A stretch of 64,000 bases of DNA, from contig NC_058160.1 in the NCBI RefSeq assembly GCF_020080835.1, positions 19,641,152 to 19,705,151 on the forward strand, written 5' to 3'. The DNA is from Cotesia glomerata. Taxonomy: Eukaryota > Arthropoda > Insecta > Hymenoptera > Braconidae. The translations under genes were made by a program, and so were the position numbers. Positions 1 to 9,717 of this stretch are shown in pieces (within the stretch, counting starts at the first letter, position 1; each line of letters opens with the position of its first letter). Below the pieces are notes generated by a model. The model was not told where the DNA came from, did not search any database, and saw nothing but the letters and a program-made list of their open reading frames with translations.

Positions 1-574
1 GATTTTTTTCTATCAGAAACTTTGACATTTTTAGAATTTCTCAAATTTTGTCAGAGTGGTCTTCTTTTGATTTCTATTTTAAGGTAGATTTTACCTTGAT
101 TAAAAAAAATAATTTAAAACAATCGACTATGTTAATTATCTATAAGAGCAGAAATTAAAAAGTATTAATAGTATTCAGATGTATTGAAAAAGAATTAAAT
201 TTTCTTATTTCCAACATATATTTTCCAAGATATCTTTTAATTTTTTTTTGCAGTCAGGGTACAGAAATCTATCTATGGCATTCATCCTTATGATGGAATT
301 TTTAACTAATTTTGCTGTTACATGTCTTAATTAGTCAAGTAGGTTTCAAAAATTTATATATTATATATACATACTGCATTGGGAGTTGCAAAAAATACTC
401 CTAAATATATAATAAGAAGAGAAATAGGAGAGGAAGAGATTAGCTGGGTAATTGTTGAAAGGTGTACCAAAATTCAATTTTCGTAAAGAACCTTTTAAAA
501 TTGGAATTTTGAGTTCCACTTTTAACAGGAGCTTTGTTTGGGCATTTCTGCTGAAATTTCTGTACATATCTTCT
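1..574. other. AT-rich intergenic stretch with a dispersed repeat
   Basis: No gene is visible; the short reading frames here have no recognisable domain. Positions about 276-372 resemble positions about 43552-43665: both contain a 'cATGAtGGAA' core, a 'TTTTGCT' block and 'GTCAAG', and both run into an AT-dinucleotide tract. This looks like a decayed interspersed repeat. Confidence 0.4.
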
Positions 575-760
575 AATATATAAAATTCTCGTGTCACAAT
601 GTTCGTTCCCATACTCCTCCGAAACGGCTTGACCGATTCTCATGAAATTTTTTATGCATATTCAGTAAGCCTGAGAATCGGCTACTATCTATTTTTCTAA
701 CCTCTAAGTGATAAGGGGTGTTCACCCTAAAAATTTTTTTTTTATTTTTTTGATAAAATT
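575..760 (+). mobile_element. Helitron-like 5' end fragment
   Basis: The segment starts TCTTCTAATATATAAAATTC and continues with 'CTCGTGTCAC' and 'CTCCTCCGAAACGGC', then 'TTGACCGATTCTCATGAAAT'. From memory this resembles the conserved left end of non-autonomous Helitrons common in insect genomes, where the element begins TC followed by an AT-rich run. No rep/helicase coding region and no CTRR 3' hairpin were identified, so the element is incomplete or its right end lies in the unannotated stretch to about 1290. The family name comes from recognition, not from a search. Confidence 0.45.
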
Positions 761-1289
761 TTTTTTTTTTTATTATGTGGCATCAATAAATACATACAAC
801 TCTAAATTTGCACTTTTTTTATCACCAACCCTTGCTTTTTAATAGCCATTTTCATAATTTTATCATTTTCTATCCCGCTCGATAACATATCAATTATTAT
901 CACTTGGTAAGTTATCCTGTTATGTCCTAACTCTAGTGGCCGCACCGCAATTAAGTTAGCGTGGAAATTCAATAAAATTTATCAAACCAAGTATCAAAAA
1001 ATTGCTCCTTAAATGCTCTTTCAGAATCCGTAATTGCTCCAGTGATTAGATAATGGCCGCGCGTGAATTTATTTTATTGAGTCTAGATTACCGACGTGGT
1101 TGTAATTCGCCCGGGAATATTGAAATACTCAACTTTGAAATAGCAGGAATGAATAAATATTAATATATGACTGGGTTTTTAACATTCAAAATAACGGCGA
1201 AGAAAATTATTAGTTTAAATTGATTTAAATATATTGTTGGATAAACACTTTACACAAAATTAAATTATCGGACCATTACAGTATTTTAA
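761..1289. other. Stretch without recognisable gene
   Basis: AT-rich sequence with no coding potential seen. It may be the body or right end of the Helitron-like element that starts just upstream. The GC-richer patch around 935-1115 is unlike its surroundings but has no feature I can name. Confidence 0.3.
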
Positions 1290-1977
1290 TAAGATGTAAG
1301 ATCAGTCTGAGGGCTGAGGGTATTCTGATCTTCCGAGTTTGGTCTCGAGTCCGAAGTGAAGTAGAAGGGATGGTGGGGCAGCTTCCCCTACTGCACTAGA
1401 GTCCCACAGTTGAGAATGATGATGACCTCGATTGGCTGCTCCCCTCTCAGGTAGACTTCAGCTCGAAGCATTGGCCACGTGCTCGCTCTTTCCGACCATG
1501 CTGGATACCTGAGTCTGGCAGGAGAATTTCCCAACTCCCTAATGACTGGGAACCTTTTTAGAGGCCTGGCGGCCAGACAATATTGTCCTCAAATAAGGGT
1601 CAATAATCCGCCCAGACTGTCTTTCATAAATACTTAAAATGTAAAATATAGTACTTAAGGTATAATTTGTAATAAGTCTAATAAACCTTATAAGCCTACA
1701 ACACTTGAGGAGTATCTCTAATACTAAACTTATAGCTATATATTTTACTCTAATCCTATTACAATAGTATTTTATCTTTTTACGATACTTATTCTAATTA
1801 CAATGGTTGGGAAATTTCTAGAGAGTGACCAGACGACTAAAATATTAATGGGATTTTCCTTAGCGTGCTATAAACCATTTTATAGGTTTCTGAATTTCTC
1901 GCGCTATAACTTGTCATAATTTATTCTCGCGTGATGGCGCCTCCAGCAACCAGGTAAACCGTGATATAACATCACAC
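1290..1977 (-). repeat. Candidate 3' LTR of the Ty3/gypsy element
   Basis: This GC-richer block lies directly downstream (minus sense) of the integrase frame. Read on the minus strand it starts TGTGATGTTATATCAC after a purine-rich run (AGGTAAGGAGGTACG, a possible polypurine tract), and it carries a CTATAAAATGG promoter-like motif at about 1870-1880. It therefore has the layout of an LTR. I found no matching copy upstream of gag (7767-8500), so the 5' LTR is missing, highly diverged, or this call is wrong. The right boundary rests on the TG start; the left boundary is a guess from the change in composition. Confidence 0.35.
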
Positions 1978-2220
1978 GTACCTCCTTACCTAAAAAGGTG
2001 TTACTAATAGTAACAGCTTTTTCTTTAAATATAATATTATAATTTAAATACAGGCTAAACTTAGAGTACTAACGATGTATTTAGTTAGGTTCGCGAAACT
2101 GCTAATAACAATTTTATAAAAGTTTACTTATTCTAGATTAATATATGGTTGATTAAATTACATACTTAAACTCTATTATATATTGCGTACTTAATTCTCT
2201 CTAAAAGAAGTAAACAGTCT

Positions 2221-3444
2221 TCACAGGTCATATTCATCAGCGGATGTGTCAGATTCGACTTTCACACGAATATAAGCTATTTTTAATTTATCAGTATGAA
2301 CTATTTTAGTTTTCTGTCCTTTTAAAGTTATTTTAACGTTACGATCGGATAAGATTTCAATAATTTTATAGGGTCCTTCCCATTGGGGCTCAAATTTAGA
2401 AACTCTAGGTTCTTTAAGAAGTAAGACCATATCGTTAAGATGAAAAGTTCGCGGATTTTGCTTCCGATCATAATATGTTTTACTAATATTTTTAGCTCTT
2501 TCGAGATTAGCTGCGGCGTTGGCTTGGGTACCCGAGATTCTAGAAAACAAATCGTCAAAATAATCATTATAAGTAGTAGAGATTTCCTCCTCGGCAAACT
2601 CGGAAGGGATGCGCGCCTTTTTCCCAAAAATTAATTCATGGGGAGTGTAGCCCGTGGATTCGTGAACTGACGTATTATATGAAAACATCGCAAATTTAAT
2701 CCATTCGTCCCAATCTTTAGCCTTGCAATAATGTTTTAGATATTCAACAAAAACGTGGTGAGCCCTTTCCAGAGACCCTAAGGACTGAGGCCTAAAAGCA
2801 GTTGATTTTATTTGTCGAATTTTAAATGCTTTGCAGAATATCTTCAAAGTGTGACTAACGAAATTTGAACCTTGATCTGTGTGAATTACTTTAGGACACC
2901 CGAACCGGCAAATGAAATTATTAGCAAAGGCTAAAGCAATAGTGGTAGCATCAATAGTAGCAACTGGTATGGCGTCTGAATATTTAGTTAAATTATCTTG
3001 GATGGTAAGTAGATACTTGTTTCCGTTTTTAGTTACAGGTAGAGGTCCAACAATGTCCATCTGAATTTTATCAAAGGATTCCCGAGGGGTGTCTGTTATT
3101 TTCATGGGTTGTCTAGTTTTAACTCTGACAAGCTTGTTTTTCTGACAGCTATCGCAAGTACGTACAAATTGTTCAATTTGATCTTTCATATTATTCCAAA
3201 AGAAATCTTGTCGGATTCGGTTGTATAATCTGACGACCCCAGGGTGACCTCCAACAACGGACTCGTAGTATTCGCGAATAATGTTCGGTTTCTCGCGTTC
3301 GGGGGGAAAACGGATATCACCTAAACAAAATGTGAAGGTGCATCCATCATTAGAGAAGTGTTGTTTGATATTTTTAACAAAATGACTCCATTCTGCATTA
3401 CTTAATCCGTTGTTTTTTCTTTGAGGGATGCTTACTGTTTTTAC
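2221..3444 (-). pseudogene. pol: Pol: integrase
   Basis: This is the last section of pol, in the same frame as the sections before it and lying after the second nonsense codon. The HHCC zinc-binding domain is visible as a His in GGHPGV and the pair CDSCQKNK, encoded around 3120-3270. The catalytic core shows the D-D-E triad: Asp in QMDIVGP, Asp in HTDQGSNF and Glu in SLERAH. A GPY-type motif (WEGPYKI) is present in the C-terminal domain, and no chromodomain is apparent. The frame ends at 2221 in an acidic tail. Because two stops lie upstream, this domain would not be made as part of a normal Gag-Pol product. Confidence 0.85.
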
Positions 3445-5223
3445 TTACAAATGTACGAGAAGATTTCTGAGTGAAAGAACAGCATTTTCGATATCTTTGG
3501 GGTCAATGCAATCATCTGAAGTTCTTTTAATAATTAAATGAAAGACAAAGTGATCGTTCCATCGCGACGCGATAGCTGTTCCAGGTTCTTCGGCGTTGTT
3601 AATTATTTCGCGGACGGAAAATTTGCTTTGATTTAAAAGGTCTCTAGAAGTTTCTGGGAGGAACGTTCCATCGACGGACGTGAAATGCACTAAGTTGTCT
3701 TTACGCATAGATATTTTATCGCGGGTGGTGGTTACGTAAGAAGGGGTATTGATAAAGATGGATCGGATTAGGGTTTCGTCAAGCTTTACTCTTTTACTCG
3801 ATTGAAGTTCGTTAATATCAATGTTATTTTTGTGTTCTACATGTGTTTCATCTTTCTCAAACCCACCTTGCAAATCACACGCTTCACCGGGAACTACCTG
3901 TCCTAAACCAATCGATGGGGAGTTCAAGTTACCTCCCGTCTCCCCCCTGGCTTCCAAAAGGTTACCCTTAAGGTTACCTCGGGATGGAGACCTTCCACTA
4001 GAGGTACAGTTTATAGACGCACGACGTCTTTTTGATGGTAGGTTCTCAATACCGGGATCTGCCTGTCCCAAAACAATCCGTGGGGAGCACAAGTTACCTC
4101 CCCCCCTCCTCACTGGTCCTGGATATACACGTCCGAGGCCACCAGATCTTGGATTCCTCCTCACTGGTCCCGGATATACAGGTCCAAGGGCCACCAGGTC
4201 TTGGAGTTTACCCCCACCCGATACCTGCAGCGTGTCGTGGGCAAAATTAACCTCCTGACCCTGCGTACGCTCAGGGTCAGCCTGAGAACCATTCCGCGTA
4301 TTATTGGTAACACCAGTACCGTCAAAATCTGGAAAGCTAGTCGGAGGCAGATTGAAACACATGTTGCAACTATAATTATTATCATTTGGAGAATCTAATT
4401 GAAAAATTGAAGCTATAAGTGACTCGACATTAGTATTATTTCTATCGTTATTGACTAAATTAATGTGATGGGTTTGACTTGTGTCGGAATCTGCAATAGA
4501 TACGTCGTCAGCGCAGACTAGTACCGATTCCAGACTTCTAAAAGTCTCACCCTCTTCAGTATGTTTAATTAAATTGCTGGACGTTTCTGATGGGGGATTA
4601 CGGGAAAGGGCATCAGCGTTAGAATTTATTTTACCGGGCTTGTAAATTACGTCATAATCAAAATCATTTAATTTAATACGCCAACGAATTAATTTAGAAT
4701 CAGGATCTTTAAGGTTTTGCAGCCATACCAGAGGCTTATGGTCAGTGACAAGGGAGAATTTACGCCCAAATAAATAAGGTCGAAAATGTTTTATAGCAAA
4801 TAGCGCAGCCAATAACTCCTTTTCGGTGGTGGAATAATTTTCTTCCGTAGGGGATAATGTCCGAGAGGCGTAAGCTATAGGAAGATCGGAACCAATAGTT
4901 CCTCGACTTAAAACGGCACCAAGGGCATAATTAGAGGCATCCGTAGTTACAATGAAAGGCCGGGAGAAATCAGGATATTGTAATAGGGGTTCGGAACAAA
5001 TAGTATCTCGAAGAGTTTCAAAAGCTCGTTGCTGCTTGTCGGTCCAAGAGAAAGGGGTATCCAATTTAAGAAGGTGGGTTAAAGGTTTGGCAATTTTGGT
5101 AAAGTCTTTAATGAACCGTCGATAATATCCAATAAGACCCAGGAAAGATTTTATTTTCTTCCTAGTATTAGGAAGAGGGAATTCCTTGACTGCTCTAATC
5201 TTTTGGGGGTCAGGTTTAACCCC
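3445..5223 (-). pseudogene. pol: Pol: RT connection, RNase H and a long low-complexity linker
   Basis: This section is in the same frame as the RT section and follows its nonsense codon. It first carries the RT connection motif SFLGLIGYYRRFIKDF. RNase H follows, with the TTDASNYALGAVLSR active-site region, the TEKELLA segment, VTDHKPLVWL and the terminal NADALSR. After RNase H comes an unusual linker of about 360 residues, rich in Gly, Pro and Arg, with repeated VYPGPVRR and LGQ(A/V)(D/V)PG motifs and no domain I recognise. The section ends at a second in-frame TAA (3445-3447), just before the integrase zinc finger. The linker is much longer than the usual RNase H to integrase spacing in gypsy elements and corresponds to tandemly repeated DNA. 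Confidence 0.82.
3888..4205. repeat. Tandem repeats inside the pol linker
   Basis: Two nested repeats are visible. A block beginning CCGGGA(A/T)CT(A/G)CCTGTCC recurs at about 3889 and 4050 (spacing near 160 nt), each time continuing into GGGGAG and CAAGTTACCTCCC. A second unit of about 50 nt, starting CACTGGTCC(C/T)GGATATACA, occurs twice in tandem at about 4109 and 4160. These encode the Gly/Pro/Arg-rich repeats of the linker between RNase H and integrase and keep its reading frame open. Confidence 0.7.
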
Positions 5224-6730
5224 TTAATGTGTAATTATGTGTCCTAAATATCCTATTTCGCGCCGAAGGAAGTGGCATTTTTCAGGTGATAAAGCTAAAC
5301 CCGCGCTCTGTAATCTACTTAGCAAGGTTTTTAATTTGAGAGAATGTTCTTCGAGAGAACTCGCGTAAATGACGATGTCATCCATGTATACAAAAAGTTC
5401 AATTCCCTGAAGTCCCGAGAGGACACGGTCCATGAGACGCTGGAAAGTGGCGGGGGCGTTTTTCAAACCAAACGTCATGCGATTAAATTCATAATGACCG
5501 TAGGGTGTAGAAAATCCAGTTTTGTGTTTAGAGGCAGGGTCCATTTCAATTTGATGAAATCCGGAAGCAAGATCTAAGATAGTGAAATATTTTGCTCCTC
5601 CGAGCTGGTCGAGAATATCGGTGATATTTGGCAAGGGGTAAGCATCACTAATTGTTTTTTCATTAAGTCCGCGGTAATCAATAACCATCCTCCAACGAGG
5701 TGTTCCAGAAGGGCCAGCTCGTTTGGGGACTAACCATACGGGAGAATTGTAAGGGGAATCAGAATTTTGTATAATATTATCTTTTAATAATTTATCAACT
5801 TGATCTCTAAGCTCCTGCTTATGGATCTGTGGGAATCTGTATTGTTTAGTGTTAATCGGAATTTCATCAGTAGTGTTGATTTTATGTTTTAAAACAGTAG
5901 TAGATGTAAGTTTATCCTCAGGGAGGTGGAATTGAAAAGGGTTATCAAAAATTATTTTAACGATGCTTGCTTTCTCTATTTCATTAAGCCCACTCAGGTC
6001 TACCAATTTACAAATTTTATCCAGTCTTTCAGCGTGAATTGAATCAGGGTCGCGATCTGGGTCAACTGTTCGCGTTGTTCGTGATAAAGGCGGTAAAAGT
6101 TCGAATTCTTCTAATTTAATTGGAGGAATAGTAATATTGATATAATCAGTGGTAGTGTTGATAGCGAAAATCTTGACAAAGCCGTTGTGAGATAGTGCTA
6201 GAGCTTCCCCTAAAAATACACCAGGCCCAATATTTATTCTTTTTATATATCCAGTCTCTATTTTATTATCTATTACGGGGATCGTTAGGAGCTTCTTTGT
6301 CCGAGGGGGTAAATCAAAAGAAGGTGACTCGACAAAATTGATTTTATCTTTACCAAAGCTGAGATTACCGGGAAAATTGTTTTTAAAGGTCAGGACAGCG
6401 TCTTGTTTCCGTAAGAATTCTACGCCTAGTATACCTGATTGTTGGATAGGAAAGGAATCATCGACAACGTGAAATTTGATCTCGACCTTGCGAATATGAG
6501 TGATGATCTCACCACAAGTGCGGATCATTCCTGAACCAATACCAGTTAGATTATAAACTTTATTTTTATTAACAATAATTCTAGGGGAAACGGCGCTTTG
6601 TTTGATAAGATTTAATTGAGCCCCAGTATCGATAAGAAAGTCCGAAGAGTTCCCATTAAAAATTTTGTCATTAAGGGATATTACTGGTAATTTGGGTGAT
6701 GAATCTAGTTCAAGTTTGTAATTGACCCTG
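5224..6730 (-). pseudogene. pol: Pol: aspartic protease and reverse transcriptase, ends at a nonsense codon
   Basis: This is the first section of pol, in the -1 frame relative to gag and open from the gag overlap. The retroviral-type protease active site DTGAQ is encoded at about 6625-6640. Reverse transcriptase follows, with the fingers/palm landmarks RWRMVIDYRGLN, the DLASGFHQIEMD motif and the catalytic YMDDIVIY box near 5380-5400. The section ends at an in-frame TAA (5224-5226) placed between the RT thumb/connection and the RNase H domain; the same frame stays open beyond it. The first Met in the frame lies inside the protease, so translation must come from gag frameshifting. Placing the start at about 6730 marks the overlap and is not a real start codon. 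Confidence 0.85.
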
Positions 6731-7766
6731 TAGGTCCTGAACGCGCTACTGCTTCCGTGACCCGCGTCGCGTTCTTCCGTTGGGCATCTTCCGCGTTTAA
6801 AGATTGATTTTGCTGACTTTTGTGATGGCGAGAGTCAGAATTGTGGCGGTTTTCGCGACGATCGTGACGTTCCCGGTCGCGCCGCGAGTCTCTATAATGG
6901 TTTCGATCACCCGTTTTTCGGCGTTGAGCATGGTGATCAGCCCGTTGTCGCTCAAGATCGGGACAGTTTCTTTTAATATGCCCAGGTTTCCCGCAACCAT
7001 AACACTTAACCGTGTTGTCAGTAATTGCATGAACTTTAGCTCTACCATAAGACTTAGTTGATTCGCGGTAAAAATTACTATTATTCCCGAACAATGTGTT
7101 TCTGCTGGCAACATTTTTCTCTAATTCGGCGGCGATGTTAATAGCATCATTTAAGGTGGTCGGTTTCGGCTGAGCAAGAAAGGCGTTGAAAATGGAGTGA
7201 CGAAGTCCAGTAGTAAACCTATTAATGGCATCTTGATTCAATAAAACGCTTACACCAATAAATTCGGTTGGTTGATAGCTCTCCTTAGCAGCCTCCAAAG
7301 CGCGACTGAGAATTTCGCCAACTCGAGCTCCGTAAGCTACAACATTTTCATTTTCCTGTTGCTTGAGTCTCCGTAACTCATCGCGACCACGCTCGTCGTC
7401 AAACGTCCGCGCGAATGCGGTTCTCAACCAGCTGAGTAATGTAGCTAAATTGTCCGGATCCCCACGATTTGCAATTAAATGTTTGGCTTGACCTTTAATC
7501 TTATTTTTTATCAATGCAAGTAAAAGGGGTTTATCACCGAATTTAACCAGAGCGTCCGTGTCTTTACAAGTAGCTATAAAATTAGAGAAGGTGCACCGTT
7601 CGTCGTTGTCGCGATGAAACTCAGGGATCTGGTGGATTGCTGTTTTCAGGTCGAGATACGATTGGGTTGGAAAGGTGTTGGTACTGGAATAATCACTTGG
7701 AGGCGGAAAATTATGTTGCACGAGAGTGTTAATAGGATTCGATGGTATCGGAGTGACTAAAGACAC
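6705..7766 (-). CDS. gag: Gag polyprotein of Ty3/gypsy element
   Basis: A 353-residue frame encoding the structural protein that assembles the retrotransposon particle and packages its RNA. A capsid-like helical region occupies roughly residues 35-220. A CCHC zinc knuckle is visible at residues 255-268 (C-x2-C-x4-H-x4-C). It is followed by a very basic Arg/His/Asp-rich tail typical of nucleocapsid segments. The Met at 7766 was chosen because it gives a complete capsid; the sequence upstream is AT-rich and not obviously coding. The stop at 6705-6707 overlaps the protease frame, which is shifted -1. Gag itself appears intact, unlike the downstream pol. Confidence 0.88.
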   Translation of the reverse strand: MSLVTPIPSNPINTLVQHNFPPPSDYSSTNTFPTQSYLDLKTAIHQIPEFHRDNDERCTFSNFIATCKDTDALVKFGDKPLLLALIKNKIKGQAKHLIANRGDPDNLATLLSWLRTAFARTFDDERGRDELRRLKQQENENVVAYGARVGEILSRALEAAKESYQPTEFIGVSVLLNQDAINRFTTGLRHSIFNAFLAQPKPTTLNDAINIAAELEKNVASRNTLFGNNSNFYRESTKSYGRAKVHAITDNTVKCYGCGKPGHIKRNCPDLERQRADHHAQRRKTGDRNHYRDSRRDRERHDRRENRHNSDSRHHKSQQNQSLNAEDAQRKNATRVTEAVARSGPTGSITNLN

Positions 7767-9150
7767 CAGCCACGGGTGGTTAAAGTCACGGGAAAAAATT
7801 TAAAAAAATGACGGTTTTTTTATCAACCTCACCTGTGACTATAAGACAAAGGCTTTTATGTCACTAAAAAGATATTCATTTAATAATTATGACTCGATAA
7901 ACATAAAAAAAATGTCCTTAATTTAAGCACAATAAAAAAGATGCAATACGCTTTTTAAGTTACTTGAAAAAATCAAAGCCACGTATTTATACCGACTGAG
8001 GGACAATACCTTTAAAAATAAATAACTCACGTGAATTTAGAAACTAACATTAATTAATTTAGAAACTACAATAACATGACTATTTGTCCACGGAAATACT
8101 CATAAATAGTCATAAGAATTTCAATTGCAATACTGGTCACGATTTCTTATAAATTGTTGATAACTTCTTATGAGCTACTTTTCTTTCAATTTTCCACATA
8201 AAATCGCATAGAAATGCTACTTGAAGTTTAATCTCGAAGTTCTCATAAAATCTAATGAATATTTGTAATTAACGAAATTACTCATAAAATCTCATAACGA
8301 CTAAGAAGTAATACTTTTATGAGAATCTATGAGTTGACGAACTACTGATAGAATATCATAAAATATTTGAGAGAAAATTTTCTCTGGCTCATACGTATAT
8401 TAGTAAATCATAAAATCTTATAGAATATTTTTTTTTTCCTATGACATTCTATGAGGTCTTTCCAGCAGGGCAGAGTTGCACCTATAATTCTTAATCGATC
8501 TTTATAAAATTTTGGGTACTTATTCGATAGGTGATTACCTTGGACGAGTTTAAAAATATAAACAAAGTCAGTGGATTAATTTATAATGGTAGCTATTTAA
8601 AATTTTAGAACCATATGCAAAATTGAAAAAAAAGCTTTCGAAGTTTTCGCTTTTGGATTTTTATAATTTTTTTTTTTGATAACTAAAACTTTTTTTTAAA
8701 TAATTAGTATAAGTTCAAAATACTTAAATTATATAGTAAAATAAAGTTGTTATTAATTAACAAGTAGAGTTATGCATTGAATATATTTAGTCTCTGTTAA
8801 CGGTTTGATAATTTCTCAGAAAAGAATGATAGATGCTTTTTTTCGCTGATTATATGTATTAAAATGCAATAATATTGTATAGATACTAAGAATGTCTTTG
8901 ATTCACATGGAAATTTTTTTTTCGGCTTGACTTGCTCTATTTTAGAAAAGTCAGTTTAATTTGTTGAAAATAAGGAAAAAAAAAATAAAATAATGTTGCG
9001 TACATTGTGTAAAGAGTAGATGAAAATTATCTTCGATCCAGGGGAACTGGGAAATCTGAAGACGTTACTGATAAAATTACACTGATTCGTCATCCGTGAG
9101 TCAAGTATTAATATTAGGAAAAGAGGGGGCTTAATTGAAGAAAGGGAAGG
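7767..9150. other. Intergenic; degenerate CATAAAAT repeat patch
   Basis: No gene is visible. From about 8080 to 8465 the sequence is dominated by imperfect copies of CTCATAAAATCT and its complement (for example near 8203, 8247, 8282, 8354 and 8405). It looks like a decayed non-autonomous element or an expanded short repeat. The rest is AT-rich single-copy-like sequence. Confidence 0.4.
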
Positions 9151-9160
9151 GAAAGAATGA

Positions 9161-9234
9161 TATATAAATGAAATAACAGTGTTCTTTCAGTGTTGATTTG
9201 AAATTTAAGTTGTTGAATATACTTACCCGTCAAA
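9161..9234 (+). promoter_or_regulatory. Promoter and 5' UTR exon of the lipocalin gene
   Basis: TATATAAA at 9161-9168 stands about 27 nt upstream of TTCAGTG (9187-9192), which matches the arthropod TCAGT initiator. The putative untranslated exon then runs to a good donor, CAAA|GTAAGT, at 9234/9235. The first coding exon begins directly after an acceptor (TTTTTAG) at 9717, so a 5' UTR intron of about 480 nt is inferred. Confidence 0.55.
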
Positions 9235-9717
9235 GTAAGTATTTTGAATAATATTTCATCCATAAAATAATTGTATCTTATTTAATATGCTAAAAAATAT
9301 ACTTTAGTTGTTTATATTTAAGTATAAAACAAATAAATTATACATGTTTAAAATACTTTTATAGTAATAAAACAAAATTTTTCAGAGAACTCTTCTGGAG
9401 CTCATGAGATGAGAAAGTTTTGCAAATAGATTTTTCTATAAAAAATTTAATCCCTCTAAAATTTACGAACTCATTACATTAAATATAATTCATCTTCATT
9501 AACTATTTTGCATAGTCCAAATAACCTACTTCATTTCCTGACTTATATTGTTTTAATTTAATCAAATTAATACGTAACATTGACATACTCGTAAACAAAA
9601 GTTTTGCTCAAGGTCAAAAATCAGTAAAAAATATTGAAACCAGTTAGCGTACACAAAAACTGTTTATTTCTATTATTATTTCATTAATTTATTTTCCTTT
9701 ATTCTGATTGTTTTTAG

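Larger units (their letters stand above)
2221..7766 (-). mobile_element. Ty3/gypsy LTR retrotransposon internal region
   Basis: The gag and pol regions lie on the minus strand in the order gag, protease, reverse transcriptase, RNase H, integrase, which is the Ty3/gypsy (Metaviridae) order. The pol frame is -1 relative to gag, the two overlap at about 6705, and programmed -1 frameshifting would be the expected expression mode. Integrase ends at 2221 and only about 240 nt separate it from the LTR candidate, so there is no envelope gene and this is not an errantivirus of the gypsy type. Two in-frame TAA codons (5224-5226 and 3445-3447) interrupt pol, so the copy is not autonomous. Otherwise pol is open over about 4.5 kb, which suggests fairly recent insertion. 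The gag has a CCHC knuckle; the clade was not determined. Confidence 0.9.

Noticed and set aside
3821..4398. Plus-strand Pro-rich frames
   Set aside because: They are antisense shadows of the pol linker repeats.
2221..7766. Endogenous retrovirus with envelope (errantivirus)
   Set aside because: No env frame exists after integrase; only about 240 nt separate it from the LTR candidate.
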